NCBI GenBank assembly: GCA_963920635.1
Contig: OY987308.1
Location: 27,528,096 to 27,592,095 of the forward strand
Reading direction: 5' to 3'
DNA length: 64,000 bases
Source of the DNA: Pseudeuparius sepicola
Lineage: Eukaryota > Arthropoda > Insecta > Coleoptera > Anthribidae
The notes under the pieces are model-generated. The model was not told where the DNA came from, did not search any database, and saw nothing but the letters and a program-made list of their open reading frames with translations. A program made the translations under genes and the position numbers. How positions within the stretch are numbered: the first letter of the stretch is position 1; each line of letters opens with the position of its first letter. Of this stretch, positions 56,860 to 64,000 are shown one piece after another.

Positions 56860-58269
56860 GTACGTGAGGACACATTTGATTTTTTTTTGTAAATTGTTTG
56901 TCTAGTTTTTTACGGTCGAACGTCGTCCGAAATATCATACACAACATATTTTCCTGTGAGTCACTATAAAAGGGTGACGTACCCAAAAAAATATACCTAC
57001 GAGGGAGGACACTGAGAGGAAACACACCGAACTTGGAGAAGCTGCTGTCCTCGTCAACTTGGGGGAGCTTACTCGTATATAGTCTCATATCGTTTTCGTT
57101 TTATTGCCCAAGTGAAATTCCCAGGTTGTTTACTTTTCGAATTCATTAATGGAAATCGGATTTGTGTTCAGTAACCTCAGGCAGCAGATTATAAAAAGTT
57201 ATTCACCCAAATGCCTACCTGAGCGTTTTGACCCCATGCGCAAGATAACAAAGGTGATAAATAAAAGGTGTATGCACCTCGATATTGTTTTATTGCCCCA
57301 ATAGTCGAAGTCAATTGTCGGGAATGGGTACCAAGGGTACCTTCGGTTTAAATCGTTTTATTATTATGCGAGAATTTTCCGTATTATGTTGCGGTTTGGG
57401 CTTCGCAATTACCGCAACACAAACAACGTTATTAGATAATAAACAAACAAACCTTCTTCGTCTTATTTTTTTAAAGGCGCCTTTCTTCTTTTCAGAAAGT
57501 TGCAGGAACGCCCGCCTCCACTTCATCCTGATAGTGTTCGGCCTCGCCGCCACCCTAGCCGACACGGGCCACTACACGAATTCCACCTACCTCGAAGAAA
57601 TCTGGAACAATCCCTGCACGGGGACGCCTCTGATGAGACACGGCAGGAGCACCCTGGAGGAGACGCAGCTAAGAAGATTCACCAGGCAGCTGGGCCAAGT
57701 GTTCCTGAGGAACCTGCTCGCGCTGTACCCGAAGGTCAACCCCAGGTCCATCCCCAAGCGGGGGCAGTGCCTCAGGGTGAACAAAATGCTCGAAAGTATC
57801 ACCAAGCAGGAGAACCACACGAAGATGGTGAGTCGACCTCTGCGACGTCGCCCCCTGGAGATCGCTGACGTTTTTCTGTTTGTTCCAGGCCGTGAAGGAG
57901 TTCTACAGGCACGCGTTCACGGCCATGGCCTGCCTGGACCAGCTGCAGAACACCCCGTTCCGCACCGTCCACATTTTCGACAACAAGAAACGGATTCGCA
58001 TCTTCGAAGAGGTGAAGGTGCATCTGCGACTGGTCATGTGCGAGTTCCATGACGGCAACAAGGGCGTCTCCTTCGGGCCGGTGCCGAAGGCGGACGTGAG
58101 CAAGTGCTTCCCGAAGGTGTTGAACAGGACCAACGCGCCGAGGGCCGACATACAACTCATGACCAGGCTGCGGCAGTTCTTCGTGAAGAGCAAGAACGCG
58201 CTGAGGAAGATCAAGAGAAACGAGAGGAGTAGGCGGAGAAACAGAAAAGGAGGGAAGAAATCCAATTAG
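56853..58269 (+). CDS. Gene 2: secreted helical cytokine-like protein, paralogue of gene 1, 239 aa in three coding exons
   Basis: Model: 56853-56859, 57496-57827 and 57889-58269, with intron phases 1 and 0. The signal peptide has hydrophobic core LHFILIVFGLAATLA (10-24), followed by an NST glycosylation site (31), W-N-N-P-C (39-43), helix 55-80, Cys94, NHT (109), helix 114-134 with Cys128, helix 152-166 with Cys164-Glu165, Cys186, NRT (192) and helix 198-222. The last 30 residues are Arg/Lys-rich, as in ligands that stick to heparan sulphate or matrix. No membrane anchor. It shares the NPC and Cys-Glu positions and the last-intron phase with gene 1, but has three extra cysteines and lacks the 45-aa cassette exon. 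Function not recognised by family signature; an Unpaired-type JAK/STAT ligand is the best guess. I know no other family that fits better, but overall identity to gene 1 is low. Confidence 0.78.
57496..57827 (+). CDS. Gene 2 coding exon 2
   Basis: Strong acceptor with a pyrimidine tract at 57478-57495. Ends AAGATG followed by the donor GTGAGT, phase 0. The open frame extends upstream of the acceptor (ATG at 57285), but that part is AT-rich and not coding-like. Confidence 0.85.
57889..58269 (+). CDS. Gene 2 coding exon 3 and stop
   Basis: A 61-bp intron separates it from exon 2; the acceptor is TTTGTTCCAG. Starts AVKEFYRHAFTAMACLDQL and ends in the basic tail and TAG. GC-rich codons throughout. 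Confidence 0.88.
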   Translation, partial: AVKEFYRHAFTAMACLDQLQNTPFRTVHIFDNKKRIRIFEEVKVHLRLVMCEFHDGNKGVSFGPVPKADVSKCFPKVLNRTNAPRADIQLMTRLRQFFVKSKNALRKIKRNERSRRRNRKGGKKSN

Positions 58270-58325
58270 GCACTTCGAATAATATGTTTTCTACGCTTCT
58301 ACTTAAGTATCTGTGATATATAACG

Positions 58326-58500
58326 TATTTATTTTTTTATTTATTACGCACTTTTTAGTATTATGTTGTATATGTGATATAGGTACGTAGGACAATAGTT
58401 TTCGTAGTATGTACTTATTTATTTATTTATTTAAATTCTGACTGTTGTAAAAATGAATGTAAGCGAGCATTGTATTATTATTATTACCTATTTATTGTAA
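58326..58500 (+). promoter_or_regulatory. AU-rich element cluster in the gene 2 3'UTR
   Basis: TTATTTATT at 58337-58345, then (ATTT)n giving overlapping nonamers at 58415-58432, and further ATTTA words near 58331 and 58490. Same class of signal as after gene 1. Confidence 0.6.
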
Positions 58501-60125
58501 TTTTTTGTACACTTTTGTAAATTATAAAAAAGACAAAGACGTACGCTTCTTTTACTTCAGTCGTTAACCCCTAGCTTGCCTCTTTCGAGACAATGACGCT
58601 CATTTTAAATGCATCGAAAATGAGTGTGCTGAAAAAAATGCAAATCTACTTTTTCCACTTTTGCCTCATCTGCATCTTTTCTCGGACAGCGCTGTTTCCA
58701 TTTCGAAATTTAAACAATCATTGTTTGGAATCTCGGAGATGAGGACGTTAACATTTTTTTTATTGCGCAAAATGTCGCATCGAAAATTTTCGACACTCGT
58801 GCCACCATCTATCGCCAAGTGGACCAACTACGCGGGAGCTTTACCGCCGCGCAGAGCCGTCTGGCGGGACGGTGGCGAACTGAAAGACGAGAGCGGCCTT
58901 GAGCCGATGCAGAAACCTACGCGGTCGATCAATACGGCGGAGTGGTGCGGGCGGATACGTACAGAGGGCGCTGGTATTGGCGTTTGGAAATGCGGATTTA
59001 CGGCTAATGGATGAAAGTTAATTTTGCGAAGAATATAAATCAATTTATTGTTGATTGTTTCATTGCTAGAAGCTACTAAACCGTGAACATAAATACATTG
59101 CGTCTTCAGCGAAAGTGCGTTTTTTCTTGCATTTTGTTCACTTATGTCACAGGTTACAAAGAAACAGACATTTATTTTACATAGGTAGATGATGGATTTT
59201 AAAGTGGTATTATTTCAGTTTTATTAAAAAAAATAAGCAAAATGCCGTGAATACTATTTTCCTCTTTGTTGTCAAACTACTTTTGGTACAATTTTGAACA
59301 GTTTTCGATTGTTCTCTTTTTATTATTAGAGTTACAAGTACAAGCCTTTAAAAAGTAATAATTTTAATTACATTTAATTTGCATATTATTTTCAAAAAAC
59401 AAAGGAAAGTAGGTATTTTCTATTAACTAATTAACTTTTATATACAACATTTTTCGAAATTTTAAGAAATAGATAATGCAATTTTCAGTAATATTTTTCA
59501 CAGTTTATATGTGGCACTATCGTCGTTTCATCTTATTTTTTATGTTGATAAAAAAATGTTATGATAAAGAAAGGTGTTTAAAAATTGTACTTTTGTTACA
59601 AGAGATATTCATCCATCATACTGTAAGACTGTAGGCGTGTAGGCGTAACCTCCGTGACCGTGTATAAACAGGGAAGCATCATATATGTACATTTTAATTA
59701 CGAGCATAATAAAGATCGTTTAAAAAATTACCGATCATACAGATATATGTATATAGACACCAAAATTACTGCTTACATAACACCGAAGAATATAATTAGG
59801 TACTCCCCGTTGTCAATTATTTTCCCAAATTAAGAACCTATTAGCAATTCCTCAAGCACGATTTCTTTATTTATTGTTAACATCAACGTGGCATAATCAG
59901 CTTAAGACAATACGTGTGAGGTTCTTCCTGTTTGGTCTCGGAATACTGCAAGAAAATCTGCAGGAATTTTCAGATCGTTGCATAACAGCAGAGATGCTAC
60001 ATTGATGGAGAAAACTGATGACATCAGGAAATGTTTGCATAGATGCATAGGCTTTCTAGATGCAAGATTTATGTACGAATGGATGCAAGGAAGCAGAAAA
60101 CTCTTTTTTAGAACTTTTAGATATA
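58501..60125. other. Spacer, no recognised gene
   Basis: A GC-richer ORF at 58661-59014 (117 codons, ends FTANG) has no motif, and its reverse strand is equally open. I do not call it. The remainder is AT-rich. Confidence 0.4.
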
Positions 60126-61472
60126 CAGGGTGAGTTTTTTTCGATGCCCACTATGGGGATCTCGGAAACTAGCGGAGCTACAACAAAGGTTAAATGGGGA
60201 AAGAATTGCAGTTTTGAATGCTCAATCTAATGCCCCTTTTGGATTTTTAAAAAAGTTCATGGCTCACTAGATATTTTGAAAATAGTGATTTTTTTGCTAT
60301 TTCATCAGATCTCTGTACCTCCGTTATTTCTGATTAAACAGAAAAACTGTAGAAACAAAAATTGTAGATAATTTTAGACTTAATAAGATAATCTTATCCA
60401 ATTTTTTTTGTTGTTTGTGATTTTTGAGATATAACATAAACTTGTGTTTTTTTAAAATGTAAATCGTAGTTGGCTGTGGCCTTATTAAATCGGCTATTTT
60501 TTGAGCTTGTGTAACAAAATAAAACAAAAATTATCACGATGGAGCTCCACCACATAATTACTTGCCCGTAAGAAATTACCTAGATCAGCTCTATCCAAAT
60601 AGTTGGATAGGGAGAAATAGAGCTATTTCCTGGCAGTCCCGATCCCTCGATTTGTCTGTTTTGGATTTCTTTTTGTGGGGAACAGTACAAGATAAAGTAT
60701 GAGACAATTGTTAAATTAAGAGCAGCTGTTTTAGAACCAATTGCCAGTATTGACAGGCGCTCTCTAAGAAAGGCGACAAATTCATCTTTAAAAAGATGCA
60801 ATATTTGCATAAATAATAATGGTGGATTGTTTGAACACCTTTTTTATTTTAAAAGGTGACCTTTTAAAATAATAATAACTTGAATTTGAGTTTTTTAATT
60901 TTTGTTTTATTTTGTTACATTTTGTTACCAGCTAAAAACAAAATATTAGAAAGTTTGAAGTATGCCCAATTATAAAATAGAACGTAATTATGAAAATATT
61001 CCATGGCTTACTATGCGAAAATTAAAAAAAAATCAGAATATTAGCCATAGCTCTTTTTTTTATAATAACTATGCCGAGTATTATATCTTTGGAAAGCTCA
61101 AAAAATGGTCGGCTTGATAAGGCCACATCCAACTATGATTTACATTTAAAAAACACATGTTTATGGCATATCTCAAAAATGACAAACAACATAAGAATTG
61201 GATTAGATTATCTTATTAAGCCCAAAATTATCTACAATTTTTGTCTCTACAGTTTTTCTGTATAATCAGAAATAACGGAGGTACAGAGATCCGATGAAAT
61301 AGCAAAAAATCACTCTTTTCAAAATATCGAGTGGGCCATGAACTTTTTTAAAAATCCAAAAGGGGCATTAGATTGAGCATTCAAAACTGCAATTCTTTCC
61401 CCGTTTAACCTTTGTTCTAGCTCTGCTAGTTTCCTTGTTCCCCATAGTGGGCATCGAAAAAAACTGACCCTG
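60126..61472. mobile_element. Foldback element, family J (1.35 kb), retains a transposase tail
   Basis: CAGGGTGAGTTTTTTTCGATGC at the left and its near complement at the right, TA-flanked. Arms of several hundred bases (CCCACTATGGGGATCTCGG, TAAATGGGGAAAGAATTGCAG, GGGGCATTAGATTGAGCATT). The unpaired centre holds a mariner-family transposase remnant, which ties the CAGGGTG foldbacks of this window to that superfamily. Confidence 0.92.
60593..60859 (+). pseudogene. Mariner-family transposase, C-terminal remnant
   Basis: The plus strand encodes SWIGRNRAISWQSRS, then LDLSVLDFFLWGTVQDKV, corresponding to the (N)RWIGRGGP..WPPRSPDLTPLDFFLWG signature around the last catalytic Asp. After a one-base slip come KLRAAVLEPIASI and RCNICINNNGGLFEHLF, the usual C-terminus. 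At the Pro-Asp position it reads Leu-Asp. The N-terminal two thirds are missing. Confidence 0.85.
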
Positions 61473-61772
61473 TACAAAGGACAAACTTCTCCATTTTTTT
61501 GATAAAAACTTATCTGAATATATGCCCTCCAGTAGATGGCATTTAAAGACGGTAAAATAAGAAAAACATAATCATCTACCCCGCATCTTAAATATTTAAC
61601 AAGCTATTCCTTTCCGCAACATCTTCAACGATTCTTCACGCTCTTCCTACCGAAATATATTCGCAAAAAAAAACTAAAAATAAGCGGGGGCATGCACCCA
61701 CAAAGGTAGAAAGCACAGTACTGCCAGTACACGCGGTCCACTACCATTTAGAACGTCGTGTTGTTCGATACA
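61473..61772. other. Upstream region of the 61.8-kb exon
   Basis: AT-rich, with no TATA box at the expected distance from the TCAGT word at 61774. Nothing else seen. Confidence 0.35.
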
Positions 61773-61773
61773 G

Positions 61774-61778
61774 TCAGT
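61774..61778 (+). promoter_or_regulatory. Arthropod initiator (TCAGT) candidate
   Basis: ACAGTCAGTGA lies 13 bases before the ATG at 61791. If used, the 5'UTR would be very short (about 15 nt). Confidence 0.3.
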
Positions 61779-61790
61779 GACCGAGGCGAC

Positions 61791-61887
61791 ATGCCGCGAC
61801 TTTCGGTGCTTGTGCTTGTACTTGTTTTCCTCTGTGGCGGTTCCTCCGAAGACGACGTGTCCGGAAGTACTGCGGAGTCGGCGAAAG
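61791..61887 (+). CDS. First coding exon of a secreted protein (partial, 32 codons)
   Basis: MPRLSVLVLVLVFLCGG is a textbook signal peptide, followed by an acidic Ser-rich stretch (SSEDDVSGSTAESAK) and the donor GGTGAGG in phase 1. I find no convincing second exon before the window ends. Same strand as genes 1 and 2, and a phase-1 first intron like theirs, but no NPC motif yet. Product unknown. Confidence 0.55.
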
Positions 61888-63425
61888 GTGAGGGGGTGAC
61901 TTTTCATGACAAAAAAGTTAATTGGATATCTACTCATATTATCTCAAGGTTTTTGCAAACGGTTGAAGGTCTCAACAACGATAATAGTTTTGACATTGGT
62001 TCCATAGTTCTTGGTTCTTGTAATACGATACACTATATATTTTGATGTTTTACTCTGTTATACAGTAAACCTGTGATTATTTCAACGTAGTTCATAATTA
62101 CCTTTCAGAATAATTGCTTTAGTTGAAAAACCGGTGATTCAGTTATTTTTTAATCGTGCAAGGCCAAAACCTAAAAACCAAACAATAGTTTTCATTGACG
62201 CACCTGATTTAGGAATGTGTAATGCCATCTTCCTTTGGAACACCCAGTATTTTTTTGTTGCTCAAAATGTCAAGATGGTCTCACTGGGGGAATCGTGAGA
62301 TTGTAGGGATTTGAAATATGTTACGGTTGAATTATAGTAATTATTATTTTTCGATATATTTCAAAAGATCTAGGTTATTAATAAAGTGAAGGACAACAGC
62401 TTGCACATTTCCTTCCTTGTGTCATGACTAGATATGTAGTTACCCTTTTTTATTATATTTCTTTGAAAACACCTAATTTTCATCAGTATTAGAAATAATG
62501 TAAAACAGACTTTATACTCGTATGGCTTTAAAACAGAAACATACAACAAAGAAAACTAAATTTAAGAAAATCTATAAATATGCTATCTGATATTTAATAT
62601 GTAAGTAGGTACCTATTTCGTGTTTTAATAGAGATAGGAGTATTAAAGGTTATCAGTTTTCGAATAAACACACTGTATATACGATGCAGTTTCGTGACAA
62701 AAAGTAAGCGCCCGACTAATTATTTTGTTTAATTGTTTTTTAAACGGCTGGGAAACACGCGCTTTCAGTTTTACAATTTTTAAGCCAACACAATTGCGAG
62801 AAATACAATAATAAATTCTAATTACGGATTTCAGTTAATTACGACCGTAAACAGTTCTTTTCGTCAGGGTTTAATGGCGTCAAAGTATAAAAGAGGTCAA
62901 TGAAAAATTAAGAAGAAAAAAAGTGTAGAGATACTCTTGTAATGTTTTTCTCCAGATTTTTTACTTGTGTTCACGATAAAAATGCATCAGTCCCCGCTTG
63001 TTTTTTCTTCTACGCGTTTCCTACTCACAACGACTAATAAAATCATGTTCGCACATCGTAAGATTGAGGAAAAATGTTATAAACTAGTTGCCGTTGATCG
63101 TGGTCCTTCGAAAATTTCACTTCCACCTTTGACCCTTAAAATGCAATTTCTCCAACAAAAAGAGAATTTAAATTCTCTGCGGCTTTGCTTACATCAGAGC
63201 GCCGTTCGTCAATTCGATTACAACAGTTTCGGACACCTTTTTTGCATAGTAAACTTTCTACAGATGGGCACAGGGCGACACAAAAGTACGGGCGCAACCA
63301 AGTAGGTATACTTGAAATTATAAAATGGCACCTTTGAGTTGTAAAATTTCTTCGGCGGTTTCATGGAGTTCGGCGACAGTTTAAAGTTGTCCAAGACTTT
63401 TGGTTAGACCTGTACTTCCGCGGCG
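61888..63425. other. Intron or spacer
   Basis: AT-rich, with no acceptor-framed exon that I trust. The ORF at 62967-63305 lacks motifs. GGAACACCCAGTATT at 62237 is a lone foldback-type end. Confidence 0.35.
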
Positions 63426-63433
63426 TATAAATA
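63426..63433 (+). promoter_or_regulatory. TATA box of the 63.5-kb gene
   Basis: TATAAATA within GC-rich flank GCGGCGTATAAATATTAATCG, 49 bases before the ATG at 63482. Start of transcription expected near 63456. Confidence 0.6.
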
Positions 63434-63481
63434 TTAATCGACGGAAAGCGGTCCGCTGTACAATTAATTGTATCTCCTGAA

Positions 63482-63601
63482 ATGCCAGAGAAAATAATCT
63501 GCATATATTTTTTTAGTATCGCTTATTTTTTGGGGTTGTGGTTATGCAAGACTGGCAAAATGATTGCATACGTGTATTTTGAGGAAACGCAAAAGGAAAT
63601 G
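63482..63601 (+). CDS. First coding exon of a small secreted or anchored protein
   Basis: Encodes MPEKIICIYFFSIAYFLGLW (hydrophobic core) and then LCKTGKMIAYVYFEETQKEM. It ends ATG followed by the donor GTAAGT, phase 0. A possible second exon at 63749-63781 (acceptor GTTGTTGACAG) would add LKRDALYPTV and a stop, giving a 50-residue product with a Lys-Arg processing site, but that join is speculative. No family recognised. Confidence 0.45.
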
Positions 63602-63781
63602 GTAAGTATATGCAAGGCCCAATTAACAATTTTAACCTATTCTTATTCTCTATCATTTAAAACTTAAAACCCAACTGAACCTTTGAACCGCCCACTGTAT
63701 TGTATATATTGTACATACTGTATAACAATTTTTCGGGGTTGTTGACAGCTAAAGCGAGACGCACTGTATCCTACTGTATAG

Positions 63782-64000
63782 TTGGTTCCCTTGTCGTGTG
63801 TAGGTGCATGAGCTGGTACCAGCGAATTGATATGCTGGAATTCGAATCAATCCATTTTGCAAATGAGCTTAAGGATCGGCTTTATAAACAGATTCATGTT
63901 TCTACTCCCACCCATTATAATAAGCCTTATTACCATTTTTTTACGCGGCTATTATTTGCAATTCACAATGCGAAATTTAGAAACTTTCAATTCGCTTTTT
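63782..64000. other. Window end, nothing recognised
   Basis: No feature supported. Confidence 0.4.

Noticed and set aside
57285..58052. 255-codon ORF starting at ATG 57285
   Set aside because: It runs through AT-rich intron, the exon 2 acceptor and the exon 2 donor. The spliced model with ATG 56853 gives a proper signal peptide and continues into exon 3.
58661..59014. 117-codon plus-strand ORF after gene 2
   Set aside because: No signal, motif or splice context; the opposite strand is also open over part of it.

Overview
The window looks like insect nuclear DNA, most likely a beetle, but the order is a guess from repeat style and not a measurement. It is AT-rich, with scattered GTAGGTA-type words and many palindromic elements ending in CAGGGTG or CAGTGTG. 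A copia element carries an initiator-Met-tRNA type primer site, and the real exons are short, GC-rich islands. Most of the 64 kb is transposon sequence; host coding sequence is well under 3 kb.

Host genes. Two tandem plus-strand genes encode secreted, mostly helical proteins of about 243 and 239 residues: gene 1 at about 6.1-18.8 kb and gene 2 at 56.85-58.27 kb. Both have a signal peptide, a W-x-N-P-C motif at nearly the same residue (Cys42 and Cys43), and a last coding exon in phase 0. That exon holds a Cys-Glu pair 49 or 51 residues after its start. Each has AU-rich UUAUUUAUU nonamers in the 3' flank and, in the model I prefer, a 7-nt first coding exon (ATG, one codon, one base) followed by a phase-1 intron. 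I read them as paralogous cytokine-like ligands. An Unpaired (JAK/STAT ligand)-type cluster is the best guess, unproven. Two further signal-peptide exons start at 61.79 and 63.48 kb on the same strand; the latter has a clear TATA box.

Mobile DNA. (i) At least ten long inverted-repeat (foldback) elements, most flanked by TA; one keeps the C-terminal part of a mariner-family transposase. Several sit in gene 1 introns. (ii) A Penelope-like element at 21.68-24.03 kb: two 5'-truncated copies joined head to head, reverse transcriptase plus GIY-YIG endonuclease, 12-bp target duplication, and a hammerhead-ribozyme motif at each end. (iii) A copia element at 41.28-46.66 kb whose 3' part has been replaced by other repeats, including a Helitron helicase tail and four 122-bp tandem repeats. 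(iv) A short repeat with a 5S-rRNA-like internal region, four copies, one split by a foldback and another by the copia. (v) Two LINE reverse-transcriptase scraps and several unnamed families.

Between these lie GC-rich islands without convincing ORFs (5.6-6.1, 8.3-8.7, 24.2-24.6, 29.5-30.2, 32.2-32.6, 48.4-48.7, 53.4-53.8, 56.5-56.85 kb) that look like promoters or enhancers, and long stretches in which I recognise nothing.
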